Assembly: GCA_030653365.1 (NCBI GenBank)
Contig: JAURZL010000009.1
Span: 1 to 64,000 of the forward strand
Length of the DNA: 64,000 nucleotides
From: Anaerolineaceae bacterium
Lineage (GTDB): Bacteria; Chloroflexota; Anaerolineae; Anaerolineales; Anaerolineaceae
Direction of reading: 5' to 3'
The position numbers were made by a program, and so were the translations under genes. A model generated the notes under the pieces. That model was given only the letters and a program-made list of their open reading frames with translations. It searched no databases and had not been told where the DNA came from. Shown here in pieces: positions 8,984 through 17,974 of this stretch (within the stretch, counting starts at the first letter, position 1; every line of letters starts with the position of its first letter).

Positions 8984-10333
8984 ATGAGTGATCAAGAATT
9001 TACCAGCAGTTATCAAGTTGTTATGCCCCGCCTGGGCTTGACCATGGTGGATGGAAAGATTGTGGAATGGTATAAAAAAGATGGTGAATGGGTTGAAAAA
9101 GGTGAACCCTTATTCGCTATTGAAAATGAAAAAGCGACACTGGATATTGAAGCACCTGCTAGCGGTAAATTGGAAATTCAGATTGAACCAGATATTGTGG
9201 TGCCGATCCTCAGCCCGGTCGGATTGATCCATACAAAAGATGGAAGTGGATCACAACATCATCAAAAGAAAATTGAGAGTCAGCCTGCAACAAAGCAATC
9301 AAATAAGCTGGTTGACATTCCGATCCATGTTGAAACAAAGTCCAGTACTGGTGAAAAAATCAGAGTTTCTCCTAAAGCAAGGAAAACCGCTCGAGCGTTG
9401 GGTCTTGATTTGAGCATGGTTGCAGGTAGCGGTATTCGCGGGATGATCGTAAGCGCTGATCTGGCTTCTACATCTGGTGAACACCATCCGATTAAAGCCA
9501 CTCCGGTTGCACGTCGAAAGGCAGCCGAAGCAGGTGTTGAACTTTCCGGAATCACGGGAACCGGTCCACGAGGGATGGTTTGTAAAGAAGATGTGGAAAA
9601 AATTCTGAGTGAAAGCTCACATCCTTTAATCGAAGAAGAAGCCAGCATTACACCACTCGCTGGATTACGCAAAGTGATTGCTGAACGGCTGGGTAAAAGC
9701 TGGAATGAACGACCGCAGGTCAACCTGACCACCGAGGTGGATGCCAGTTTGTTTGTCAAAGCACGGGAGCAGATCAATCGTGAGCTGGGTAAGAAGGAGA
9801 TTAAGATTTCCTTCAATACGCTATTAATAAAAATCGTCGCACAGGCGATTGAAGAATTCCCTTATATGAATGTCAGTCTTTTACCAGAAGGACTTCAACA
9901 ACACCATCAGGCAAATATTGGACTAGCTGTTGATACCCCGCGTGGACTGATGGTGCCACAGGTGAAAAATGCAGCCAAAAAGAATTTTGAAACCATTCAA
10001 AAAGATCTGGATGCAGTCGTCAAACGTACAATGGAAGGAACAACTACCTGGGATGACCTGACTGGTGGAACCTTCACCATAACCAATCTGGGTGCCTTTG
10101 AAATTGACGCATTCAGCCCAATCATCAATCCACCGGAGTGTGCTATTCTGGGAGTTGGCCGCATTCATGAAAAAGCAGTGGTGGTCGATGGTCAGATTGT
10201 GGTGCGAGCGATGATGGCAATAAGTGTTTCTTTTGATCATCGATTGGTTGACGGAGCACCGGCAGCACGTTTTCTGCAGCGCGTGAAGCAATATATCGAA
10301 CAGCCATTCTTATGGTCATTATGGGAGAAGTAA
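8984..10333 (+). CDS. Dihydrolipoamide acyltransferase (E2) with one lipoyl and two subunit-binding domains
   Basis: The core of the dehydrogenase complex: it accepts the acyl group from E1 on a swinging lipoyl arm and transfers it to CoA. Of about 449 residues, the lipoyl domain comes first (VMPRLGLTMVDGKIVEW, lipoyl-lysine in ENEKATLDIEAPASG rather than the common DKA). It is followed by two tandem peripheral subunit-binding domains (RVSPKARKTARALGLDL...GSGIRGMI and KATPVARRKAAEAGVEL...GTGPRGMV), then the catalytic domain ending SVSFDHRLVDGAPAARF with the active-site His and DG. ATG 8984 opens just before the lipoyl domain; an in-frame ATG at 8936 is possible and neither has an ideal ribosome site. 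Lipoylation may depend on the ligase at 53450. Confidence 0.85.
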   Translation: MSDQEFTSSYQVVMPRLGLTMVDGKIVEWYKKDGEWVEKGEPLFAIENEKATLDIEAPASGKLEIQIEPDIVVPILSPVGLIHTKDGSGSQHHQKKIESQPATKQSNKLVDIPIHVETKSSTGEKIRVSPKARKTARALGLDLSMVAGSGIRGMIVSADLASTSGEHHPIKATPVARRKAAEAGVELSGITGTGPRGMVCKEDVEKILSESSHPLIEEEASITPLAGLRKVIAERLGKSWNERPQVNLTTEVDASLFVKAREQINRELGKKEIKISFNTLLIKIVAQAIEEFPYMNVSLLPEGLQQHHQANIGLAVDTPRGLMVPQVKNAAKKNFETIQKDLDAVVKRTMEGTTTWDDLTGGTFTITNLGAFEIDAFSPIINPPECAILGVGRIHEKAVVVDGQIVVRAMMAISVSFDHRLVDGAPAARFLQRVKQYIEQPFLWSLWEK

Positions 10334-10353
10334 TCTCCGAAAGGTGAAGTTTG

Positions 10354-11088
10354 ATGGATTTGACAGGACGTTGTGTATTGGTAACAGGTGGAGCGCATCG
10401 CGTTGGTAAAGCGATTGCAGTGACGTTGGCCAAACTTGGTGCAGCGAAAGTTGTTTTCACCTTTAACTCTTCTGTCGAAGCTGCTGAAAAAACAGCGCAG
10501 GAGATTCGTGCCTTTGGCTGTGAGGTACTGGCGATTCGTTGTGATCAAAGTGACATTCAGCAGATTGACCAGACAATTGAAATGATAATGAAAAAATTTG
10601 GTCGATTGGATGTGTTAATCAACAGTGCCTCGGTACTTTTTGAAGGAGAATTCATGAATGTTACCCCGGAAGCTTGGGATGATGTCATGAACATCAATGT
10701 ACGGGGTCCCTTCTTTTTCATGCAAAAAGCTGCTCCTCTCATGCTGGAAGGGGATGACGGTGTGATTGTCAACATTATTGATGAGTCAGTAGTAAAACCA
10801 GCTTTGAAATGGGTTCACCATGGGGCATCAAAATCAGCCTTATGGAATATTACTCGCAGTGGATCGCTGGCATTTGCCCCAAAAATTCGAGTGAATGCAG
10901 TATTACCAGGTGCAGTTTTAAAACCCCCGGATTACACCGATGAACATTGGGAAGGATTAATTCCGACCATTCCCCTTCGGAAATTGGGTTCAGCAGAAGA
11001 TGTCTGTCAGGCGGTAGAATATCTTATCAACGCAGATTTTGTCACCGGCCAGATGATTGTCGTCGATGGTGGCGTAACAGTACTTTAA
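10354..11088 (+). CDS. Short-chain dehydrogenase/reductase, pteridine-reductase-like, with altered active site
   Basis: A 244-residue NAD(P)-binding Rossmann enzyme. The cofactor motif is TGGAHRVGKAIA, whose Arg is typical of NADPH-using PTR1/FolM-type reductases; NSAS is the NNAG equivalent. At the active site an Asp (IIDES) lies 13 residues before HGASK, where the family has YxxxK, so His replaces the catalytic Tyr while Lys is kept. ATG 10354 has AAGGTG upstream. It is 11 bases from a paralogue with the same substitution (11100), implying an ancient duplication and a shared unusual chemistry or altered substrate. Reduction of a pterin or other ring carbonyl/imine is a guess. Confidence 0.78.
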   Translation: MDLTGRCVLVTGGAHRVGKAIAVTLAKLGAAKVVFTFNSSVEAAEKTAQEIRAFGCEVLAIRCDQSDIQQIDQTIEMIMKKFGRLDVLINSASVLFEGEFMNVTPEAWDDVMNINVRGPFFFMQKAAPLMLEGDDGVIVNIIDESVVKPALKWVHHGASKSALWNITRSGSLAFAPKIRVNAVLPGAVLKPPDYTDEHWEGLIPTIPLRKLGSAEDVCQAVEYLINADFVTGQMIVVDGGVTVL

Positions 11089-11099
11089 GGAGAAAAAAT

Positions 11100-11831
11100 A
11101 TGAAACTTGAAAATTCCGTCATACTAATTACTGGTGCTGCCATGCGGGTGGGGCGCGAAATGGCTATATATTTTGCCAGTAAAGGTGCCAATATCGCATT
11201 CAGTTATTATGAAGCGGATGAACCATGGGAGAAAACCAGGAGTGAGATCGAAGCTTTTGGGGTAAAATGTTTTGTAAAAAAAGTGGAAATACGAAATGGG
11301 GTTGAAGTAAAAGCCTTTGTTAAGGAAACCATTGAAAACCTGGGGAAGATTGATGTTTTGATAAACAATGCTTCGGTCTGGCTGAAAACACCTTTCCTGA
11401 AGATCAGCGAAGAGGAATGGGACTTATCACTGGATGTGAATCTAAAAGGACCGTTCCTGTGTTCGCAGGCAGTCGCACCCTTTATGCTGGAACAGGGTCA
11501 GGGAGTAATTATCAATATAACCGATCTGTCAGCCTTCCAGGTCTGGAATGATTATGCCCATCATGCTGCAAGCAAAGCTGGCTTGGTTGCATTAACCAAA
11601 TCCCTGGCTTTCGAGCTGGCACCAACCATTCGGGTGAATGCAATTGCTCCCGGTACCGTACTGTTGCCACCGAATGCTCCTCCGGCAAAAGTTGAGTGGG
11701 CGATTGAAAATTCTTTATTAAAACGTGTTGGTTCTCCGCAGGATGTTGCTGATCTGGCGGAATTCCTGATTGAAAATGATTTTGCAACAGGATCAGTCTA
11801 TTTTATTGATGGCGGAAGAAGTCTGGTGTAA
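11100..11831 (+). CDS. Short-chain dehydrogenase/reductase, paralogue of the preceding gene
   Basis: A 243-residue SDR with TGAAMRVGREMA (cofactor), NNAS, and an active-site segment NITDLSAFQV...YAHHAASKAGL. As in its neighbour, Asp and Lys positions are conserved relative to PTR1-like enzymes, but His sits where Tyr is expected; a Tyr lies three residues earlier (YAHH). It has a strong AAGGAG ribosome site at 11087. It ends 7 bases before the second amidohydrolase. The two SDRs could form a heterodimer/heterotetramer or act on successive intermediates. Confidence 0.78.
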   Translation: MKLENSVILITGAAMRVGREMAIYFASKGANIAFSYYEADEPWEKTRSEIEAFGVKCFVKKVEIRNGVEVKAFVKETIENLGKIDVLINNASVWLKTPFLKISEEEWDLSLDVNLKGPFLCSQAVAPFMLEQGQGVIINITDLSAFQVWNDYAHHAASKAGLVALTKSLAFELAPTIRVNAIAPGTVLLPPNAPPAKVEWAIENSLLKRVGSPQDVADLAEFLIENDFATGSVYFIDGGRSLV

Positions 11832-11838
11832 AAATCGT

Positions 11839-13140
11839 ATGACCGAAAAAATTCTCATCCATAATGGCAAGATTTATCAGGCAGCTGGTTGGCTGGATTC
11901 TGGTTATATTCAGATCGAAGATAAAAAAATAAAATCCATTCATCCTGGAAAACCAGATGCTGAAACAATCATGCATGCCGATCAGGTGATTAATGCCAGC
12001 GGGATGGCAATTTTACCCGGTTTTGTCAATGGACATTCTCACTTTAGCCAATCATTTATGCGTGGATTGGCGGATGGGCGGCCATTATTGCAATGGTTAA
12101 AAGAATTGATCTGGCCTTTACAATCCGCATTTTCCGCCGATGATATGTATCTAGCCTCCTTGCTAGGACTGGCAGAAAACTTACACGGTGGGGTGACCCA
12201 TGTTGTCGATCATCATAAAATAACCCATACCCTGCAGCACACAGAGGCGGTCAAACGGGCTGCTGAAGAAATTGGTATTCGCTGCACCATCGCCAGAGCC
12301 TGGTCTGATCGAGGAAATAACCCGGAAAGTGCATCTGCGATCCTGGATGAGATGGAAAATTGGTATGCAGATCAGGAGATTTCCGGGAAGGTGAAATTTG
12401 CTTCCGGACCCTTAACGCCCTGGCGTTGCACCGGTGAGCTTATGCAGAAAACGCATGCTCAGGCTGTTAAATACGGCAGTTTTACACACATTCACGTATC
12501 CGAGACGTTGGATGAAGTGGAAATGACTGTCAAGGAAACAGGATTACGCCCAGTTGCCTGGTTGGATCAACTTGGAATTTTGGATGAAAATGCCCAGATT
12601 GTTCATGCCGTTTGGGTGGATGATGCTGAGATGGATTTGTTGCGGGACCGTAATGCCCAGGTCGTTCATTGTCCAGTCAGTAACGCTGTTCTGGGATCGG
12701 GGATAGCCCCGGTGGCAAAAATGCTGGATCGTCGCATTCGAATTCATCTTGGCACCGATGGATCAGCGAGTAATGATACCCAGGATTCAATGGAAAATAT
12801 GAAAATCGCGATCTGTCTGGCGCGCGCTGCACATCAGGATGCTGCTAATCTGAGTAACGAACAGGCTCTCAGGATGCTGCTTGCCAATCGGGATATCACG
12901 GTCGATATGGATGCTGATCTGACAATGGTCAGGCTTGATACATTGCGTTCCGCCCCGATACATGATTTGACCGCTGCCATTACCCTCTGTGCACACTCAG
13001 AAGATGTGGATACAGTCATTGTTGCTGGAGAAACCCTGATGAAAGACGGGAAGCTCACAACAATTGATGAAGATGTGCTCATCAAAGAGTGTACTATTGT
13101 TCTGCAATCTTTGAAGAAACGGGCTGGGATAGAACTATGA
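11839..13140 (+). CDS. Amidohydrolase-superfamily aminohydrolase (TRZ/ATZ type), second copy
   Basis: A 433-residue metal-dependent hydrolase with FVNGHSHFSQ, THIHVSETLDEVEM, IVHAVWVDDAEM and IHLGTDGSASND, the full metal and catalytic set of the chlorohydrolase/cytosine-deaminase group (which includes 8-oxoguanine and hydroxyatrazine deaminases). The C-terminal DVDTVIVAGETLMKDGK closes the beta-sandwich, as in family members. ATG 11839 is the first in-frame start outside the upstream gene. Its stop overlaps the next start (ATGA at 13137). Likely removes an amino group from a purine-, pterin- or triazine-like ring; the exact ring is not determinable. Confidence 0.8.
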   Translation: MTEKILIHNGKIYQAAGWLDSGYIQIEDKKIKSIHPGKPDAETIMHADQVINASGMAILPGFVNGHSHFSQSFMRGLADGRPLLQWLKELIWPLQSAFSADDMYLASLLGLAENLHGGVTHVVDHHKITHTLQHTEAVKRAAEEIGIRCTIARAWSDRGNNPESASAILDEMENWYADQEISGKVKFASGPLTPWRCTGELMQKTHAQAVKYGSFTHIHVSETLDEVEMTVKETGLRPVAWLDQLGILDENAQIVHAVWVDDAEMDLLRDRNAQVVHCPVSNAVLGSGIAPVAKMLDRRIRIHLGTDGSASNDTQDSMENMKIAICLARAAHQDAANLSNEQALRMLLANRDITVDMDADLTMVRLDTLRSAPIHDLTAAITLCAHSEDVDTVIVAGETLMKDGKLTTIDEDVLIKECTIVLQSLKKRAGIEL

Positions 13141-14315
13141 ATGGAAAAGAACGAGCACTAACTGCATTTGCCCATCAGGAAGCAGACCGGGTTCCCGTCT
13201 TTGAATTAACCATTGATAATCCGAGTGCTGAATATATCTTGGGTCGACCGAATCTATGTGGATTTGGTGGAAAAGCCAGGGGATTGGCATATAACGAAGC
13301 TGTATTAAAAGGAAAAATACAGGAGTACTTTCTGCAAAGGAAACTGGACGAACTGGAATTATGGGAAACTCTGGATCTGGATGTATATCCCCATTGCGAT
13401 CCTACGCCCAGAGAACCTGCCATTCCGGATCAAATTTCCGAACATCAATGGAAATTTACGAATTCTGCAACCGGGCAGTGGACGATCTTTGATTATTCGG
13501 TTGAATCAGATGTTTATGATATGGTTGATTCATCCTTACGGCAAGGTGGTTTGCTGGAATTAGAGAAATTGACTGAATATCTGGAAAATCAAACGTTTGA
13601 TCCGGACGCATGGGACTTTACATTGGTGGATATGGTCCTGGAGCGAATGGGAAATGATCGCATGGTTTGGGCATCAGCGGATGTAGAAATTGGTTCCACA
13701 TTTGATTGGGCTGAAACCTTTTTGATCGGTCTTGTAGAAGCACCAGACCTGATCCATCGCTATCTGGATGTGCGCTTAAAAAACACCTTAAAAATAACCG
13801 AAATGTTATTGGAGCGGGGTGTACATGGTATCCATGGAGGCTATGATTGGGCAGCCAATAAAGGACCCATTTTTTCTCCCCGTCATTTCCGGAAATTTGT
13901 CTTTCCCCGCATTCAACAGATAACCGATTTGTGTCACCGCTATGGCGTCCCTTATATTAAACATACCGATGGGAATGTCAATAGTCTACTGGATGAAATG
14001 ATTGCAGCTGGAATTGATGCTTTCCAGGCGATTGAACCACGGGCTGGCATGGATATCGCTTTCATTAAAAAACAATATGGTGACCGATTGGTTTTGATTG
14101 GCAATGTGGATTGTTCAACAGTCCTGGTGGATGGACCCATTGAGGCCGTGAAAGAACAGACCGCAGAACTTATCCGAATCGCTGCACCGGGTGGTGGCTT
14201 CATCATCTCGAGCAGTAATTCTATTCATCCAGGTGTAAAACCTGAATACTATCTGGCGATGCTGGAAAGTGCAAAAGAAAATGGAATGTATCCGATTCAA
14301 ACAGGAGGTAAGTGA
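13137..14315 (+). CDS. URO-D/MtaA-family protein, probable corrinoid-linked or decarboxylase-like enzyme
   Basis: A 392-residue member of the uroporphyrinogen-decarboxylase fold family, recognised by the start NGKERALTAFAHQEADRVPVFE, the GGYDWAANKGPIFSPRHFRKFVFPRI segment and the ending GGFIISSSNSIHPGVKPE. True MtaA/MtbA methyltransferases bind zinc through HxC...C; here the first site reads KHTDGN and the second SSNSIH, so both Cys are absent. It therefore may not be a zinc methyltransferase. It is translationally coupled on both sides (ATGA with the amidohydrolase, TGATG with UbiD), so it very likely acts in the same pathway. Function unproven. Confidence 0.72.
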   Translation: MNGKERALTAFAHQEADRVPVFELTIDNPSAEYILGRPNLCGFGGKARGLAYNEAVLKGKIQEYFLQRKLDELELWETLDLDVYPHCDPTPREPAIPDQISEHQWKFTNSATGQWTIFDYSVESDVYDMVDSSLRQGGLLELEKLTEYLENQTFDPDAWDFTLVDMVLERMGNDRMVWASADVEIGSTFDWAETFLIGLVEAPDLIHRYLDVRLKNTLKITEMLLERGVHGIHGGYDWAANKGPIFSPRHFRKFVFPRIQQITDLCHRYGVPYIKHTDGNVNSLLDEMIAAGIDAFQAIEPRAGMDIAFIKKQYGDRLVLIGNVDCSTVLVDGPIEAVKEQTAELIRIAAPGGGFIISSSNSIHPGVKPEYYLAMLESAKENGMYPIQTGGK

Positions 14316-15679
14316 TGGGCAAAATAAATGATTTACGCAGTTTTATGTCCGTATTGGAACAGGAATCGCGGTTGACGAAGGTTGATCACCCTGTTGATCT
14401 GGTTCATGAACTGGCAAATGTAGCTGCAACCCTGGCGAGAATGCAGGGGCATGGTGCTTTATTTCAAAAGCAAAAAGCAACAGAAGGCAATTTTCCCTGG
14501 CCGATCTTTGCTAATGCAGTCATCAGCCCTGATACTGCTGCGCTGGCATTGGAATGTAAGAAGGAAGATATTATCCAAAAGATGAATTTTGCCCTTGACC
14601 TCAAAAACGGCATCCAGCCGAAAAGAGCGGAACAAGAACCTGCCTGGAAAGAGAATGTGATTACCGGTAGTGAAATCAATCTCCATAAGCTTCCGATTCC
14701 AACCCATGGTCTTCATGATGGGGGTCCCTTCATCACAGGTGGTGTGATTGTTACCAAAGATCCCGTTTCCGGGCGTGGAAATCTCTCCTACAACCGCATG
14801 CAGGTCTTGGGCGAGCATACTTTTGGCTTTAATGTCAATGAGTGGCGGCACGTGATGCAATTCTATAAAGTCATGCAGGCCAAAGGAGAAAGTTTACCAG
14901 TCGCAGTGGCGATTGGGCTTGATCCTGCGATCATGATTGCAGCTGGTGCACGTTATGATGGTGATGAACTGGCTATTGCAGGTGCAATTCGCGGAGAACC
15001 CATCCCGGTTACAAGAGGCGTAACGGTGGATATTGATATTCCGGCGAATGCAGAAATCGTAATTGAAGGGTATCTGCCACCTGATATCCGCCAGGCAGAA
15101 GGGCCACTGGCAGAGTTCCACGGCTATTATGGTGAATTATGGGAATCTCCGATTTTTGAGGTGACGGCGATTTGTTATCGTAATGAACCCATTTTTCAGA
15201 CGATTGTCCCGGGTTGGGATGAACATATTTATATCGGCAATGTACTCCCGCGCGAACCATTGTTATTGCGTTTTGTGAAGCATGTCAGCCAGAATGTGAC
15301 CGGTTTGCATATTCCGCCTTATGGCAATGGATTCTCCGCGATTGTACAAATCCGGAAAAGTAATCCAGGAGAACCCTATAATGCAGCCATGGCGGCTTTT
15401 ACCGCACATGTCAATATCAAACAGGTGATTGTGGTTGATCCGGATGTGAATATTTATGATCCGGCGGATGTGTCCTGGGCATTAACAAACCGTGTGGATT
15501 GGTCAAAAGACATCTTCCTGGTGGAAGGTGCGCAAGGGCATGAGATGGATCCCACCGCTGATATCCGTGGGGTGCATACGAAAATTGGAATTGATGCCAC
15601 CTACAAACCCGAACGAAGGAATTACGGAGACCGAATCCGATATCCAATGGTTGATATAAACCAGTACACTAAAAAATGA
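14315..15679 (+). CDS. ubiD: UbiD-family prenylated-FMN-dependent decarboxylase
   Basis: A 454-residue non-oxidative (de)carboxylase of the UbiD family, which uses prenyl-FMN to act on alpha,beta-unsaturated or aromatic/heteroaromatic acids. Motifs include FITGGVIVTKDP, NLSYNRMQ (Arg of the catalytic Glu-Arg-Glu network), EGYLPPDIRQAEGPLAEF (the two catalytic Glu region) and DPDVNIYDPADVSWAL. AGGAGGT lies 6 bases before ATG 14315, which overlaps the previous stop. UbiX, which makes the cofactor, is encoded at 24406, outside the operon but nearby. A ubiquinone role is unlikely in this context; decarboxylation of a ring acid is the better guess. Confidence 0.88.
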   Translation: MGKINDLRSFMSVLEQESRLTKVDHPVDLVHELANVAATLARMQGHGALFQKQKATEGNFPWPIFANAVISPDTAALALECKKEDIIQKMNFALDLKNGIQPKRAEQEPAWKENVITGSEINLHKLPIPTHGLHDGGPFITGGVIVTKDPVSGRGNLSYNRMQVLGEHTFGFNVNEWRHVMQFYKVMQAKGESLPVAVAIGLDPAIMIAAGARYDGDELAIAGAIRGEPIPVTRGVTVDIDIPANAEIVIEGYLPPDIRQAEGPLAEFHGYYGELWESPIFEVTAICYRNEPIFQTIVPGWDEHIYIGNVLPREPLLLRFVKHVSQNVTGLHIPPYGNGFSAIVQIRKSNPGEPYNAAMAAFTAHVNIKQVIVVDPDVNIYDPADVSWALTNRVDWSKDIFLVEGAQGHEMDPTADIRGVHTKIGIDATYKPERRNYGDRIRYPMVDINQYTKK

Positions 15680-15690
15680 AGGAGAAATAA

Positions 15691-16710
15691 ATGACTCAAA
15701 GAGTAGCCTTATATTTACAGGACAAGCACGATATTCACTATGAACTGGAAATGGCGAAATACGCAGAAGAGCGTGGTTTCAGTGAAATCTGGCAGGCGGA
15801 TACCCGGCTTGCCCGTGATTGTATCGTGATGATGAGTGCTTTGTTAACAGCTACCAAAAAACTGCGTTATGGTTCCGGCGTGTTACCGATCTGGACACGC
15901 AACCCGGCAGTGGTCGCCGCCAGTTGGAGTACCATGTGGGAACTGGGTGGCAAGGTGGATGGCAAAGGCCGCGTGATGTTAGGCTTGGGAGCCTGGTGGG
16001 AACCAATCGCCAGCCGCGTGGGTGTTAATCGAGTCAAACCATTAAAAGCCATGCGAGAGAATGTGGAAGCGATCCGCCAATTGTTCACCATGGAAGAAGT
16101 ATCTTACCAGGGTGAATTTGTTACGTTGGATCGCGTCAAACTGGATGTTGCCTTTGGTGACCGCAGTCCCCGTGATATCCCGATTTATATCGGAGCCACC
16201 GGCGATAAGATGCTGGAGATGGCAGGGGAGCTATGTGATGGTGTCGTCTTGAATTATGTTGTATCAGTGGATTACATCAAGAAAGCAGTTGACCTGGTGG
16301 AAAAAGGTGCGCAAAAAGCTGGTAAAACCCTGGCTGATGTCGATCGTCCCGAATTGTTGGTGTGCTGCCTTTCGGATAATGACCCGGCAGCTGCCATGGC
16401 AGAAGGCAAGAAATTGGTGGCTTATTACCTGGCAACCGAACCGCATATTATGAAGGCATCTGGTGTCAGCGAAGATCTTTTGCAAAAAGTGCAGGCGATC
16501 ATGAGCTGGCCAGCCACCGAAGAAGACTACATCAAAGCCTCCAAAGTTATCCCAGATGAAGTCGTTCGAGAATTAATGGCTGTTGGCACCTCGGATGAAT
16601 GCCGCAAGAAAGTACGTGAATACGTGGACGCTGGCGTCACCTGCCCCATTCTTTATCCGATGATGGATGATATCAAACCCGTTGTTGACGCCTTTGCTGA
16701 CGGTTTCTAA
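15691..16710 (+). CDS. LLM-class flavin/F420-dependent oxidoreductase, Mer-like
   Basis: A 339-residue luciferase-like TIM barrel related to F420-dependent methylene-tetrahydromethanopterin reductase (Mer). Support comes from [20 protein letters not shown], the [13 protein letters not shown] strand, [13 protein letters not shown] and [25 protein letters not shown]. Mer-type enzymes use F420; other LLM proteins use FMN. No F420 biosynthesis gene is in the window, so the cofactor stays open. It follows UbiD by 11 bases with a GGAG site. Role could be reduction or oxidation of a ring or pterin intermediate. Confidence 0.8.
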   Translation: MTQRVALYLQDKHDIHYELEMAKYAEERGFSEIWQADTRLARDCIVMMSALLTATKKLRYGSGVLPIWTRNPAVVAASWSTMWELGGKVDGKGRVMLGLGAWWEPIASRVGVNRVKPLKAMRENVEAIRQLFTMEEVSYQGEFVTLDRVKLDVAFGDRSPRDIPIYIGATGDKMLEMAGELCDGVVLNYVVSVDYIKKAVDLVEKGAQKAGKTLADVDRPELLVCCLSDNDPAAAMAEGKKLVAYYLATEPHIMKASGVSEDLLQKVQAIMSWPATEEDYIKASKVIPDEVVRELMAVGTSDECRKKVREYVDAGVTCPILYPMMDDIKPVVDAFADGF

Positions 16711-16727
16711 AGGATTAATAATAAATA

Positions 16728-17945
16728 ATGTTGAACAAGAACGTACTAAAAGAAAAAATTGAAACCCTAGCAAAAGAAATGAACCATGATATGGTGAATT
16801 TTCTAAGCGATTTGATTCGGATTCAGAGTTACACCAGTCAGGAAGGGCTGGCTGTCCAACGCACCCTGGAAGAATTACGAAAGATTGGGTGTGAAAAAGT
16901 CTGGGTAGATTCAGCTGGTAACGCATTGGGAAGAATTGGAAAAGGTGAACGTGTTATCATGTTCAATGCCCATCTGGACACCAATGAAGTCAGTGATGCC
17001 AGTCAATGGCCGCATCCACCACTGGATCCTGTGATTGAAGACGGAATCCTGTATGGTCTGGGTGCTTCGGATTGCAAAGCTGGTGTTGCAGCGATCGTTT
17101 ATGGCGCAGCGATTTTGAACAAACTGGGACTCTTAAATAATGTCTCGGTAGTCGTGATGGGAGCAACCCTGGAAGAAGATGCCGAAGGGTTTGCTTTACG
17201 ATCGCTGGTGGAACGCGATGGCTTGAAACCTGAGTGTGTGTTGTTGGCTGAAGCGACAGATCTCAGTTTGCGGCGTGGACATCGAGGGCGCTGCGAGGTG
17301 CATATTCGTACCCGTGGAAAAGCCGTGCATGCCAGCACACCCCATTTGGGTGAGAATGCAATCGTCAAGATGGCACCGGTTGTGGAAGCCCTGGAAGCGA
17401 TGAATGGTACGCTGCCGGTACACCCGGTATTTGGTCCAGGGACGCAAGTGGTCAGCCTGATATCCGGACCCCATACACCCAATTCTGTTCCAGATTGGTG
17501 TGAAGTTGCGCTGGATCGGCGTTTGGTGCCAGGCGAAACCGCTGAATCGATTGTGGCTGGAATCAAAGCGGTAGTTGAACCTTTCGGTGCTTCTGTAGAA
17601 ATCCCGATTCAACCGGTTTTGTCGCACACAGGTTTACAATTGGATGGCCCATCCTTTTATCCCGGTTGGTTGATTGACGAGGATGCACAGATTATTCAAG
17701 TTGGCAAACAGACCTTCGAGGCTTTATGGCAGCAAGCCCCGCGGGTGGATGTCTGGAAGTTCAGCACCGATGGAACATATTCAGCCGGTGTAGCAGGGAT
17801 TCCGACGCTTGGTTTTGGTCCACAGGAAGAACCGTATGTTCATACTGCAATGGATCAGGTAAACCTGGAGAAATTGAAAAAAGCTGCCATGTTCTATGCG
17901 CTTTACCCGGTGATCTATCAAGAGGTCACTGGAGCGAAATCATAA
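16728..17945 (+). CDS. M20-family metallohydrolase, YgeY type
   Basis: A 405-residue zinc hydrolase of the ArgE/DapE/carbamoylase group. Metal ligands are seen in MFNAHLDTNEV, GLGASDCKAGVAAI and TLEEDAEGFALRS, with the dimerisation domain between (HIRTRGKAVHASTPHLGENA). The sequence resembles YgeY, whose gene accompanies ygeW, the hydantoinase gene and ssnA in gut bacterial purine-degradation clusters, and here too the next gene is YgeW-like. It probably hydrolyses an N-carbamoyl or N-acyl amino acid released by ring opening. A second, diverged copy is at 23105 on the other strand. Confidence 0.82.
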   Translation: MLNKNVLKEKIETLAKEMNHDMVNFLSDLIRIQSYTSQEGLAVQRTLEELRKIGCEKVWVDSAGNALGRIGKGERVIMFNAHLDTNEVSDASQWPHPPLDPVIEDGILYGLGASDCKAGVAAIVYGAAILNKLGLLNNVSVVVMGATLEEDAEGFALRSLVERDGLKPECVLLAEATDLSLRRGHRGRCEVHIRTRGKAVHASTPHLGENAIVKMAPVVEALEAMNGTLPVHPVFGPGTQVVSLISGPHTPNSVPDWCEVALDRRLVPGETAESIVAGIKAVVEPFGASVEIPIQPVLSHTGLQLDGPSFYPGWLIDEDAQIIQVGKQTFEALWQQAPRVDVWKFSTDGTYSAGVAGIPTLGFGPQEEPYVHTAMDQVNLEKLKKAAMFYALYPVIYQEVTGAKS

Positions 17946-17974
17946 TAATCAAAATAAATAAGGAGAATTAATTT

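Noticed and set aside
9280..9816. 178-codon open frame on the minus strand inside the E2 gene
   Set aside because: It is antisense to the subunit-binding and catalytic domains of a clear E2, has no ribosome site and no recognisable domain.
17099..17627. Minus-strand frames opposite the M20 hydrolase gene
   Set aside because: Shadow frames; the plus strand encodes a full M20 protein with metal ligands through this segment.
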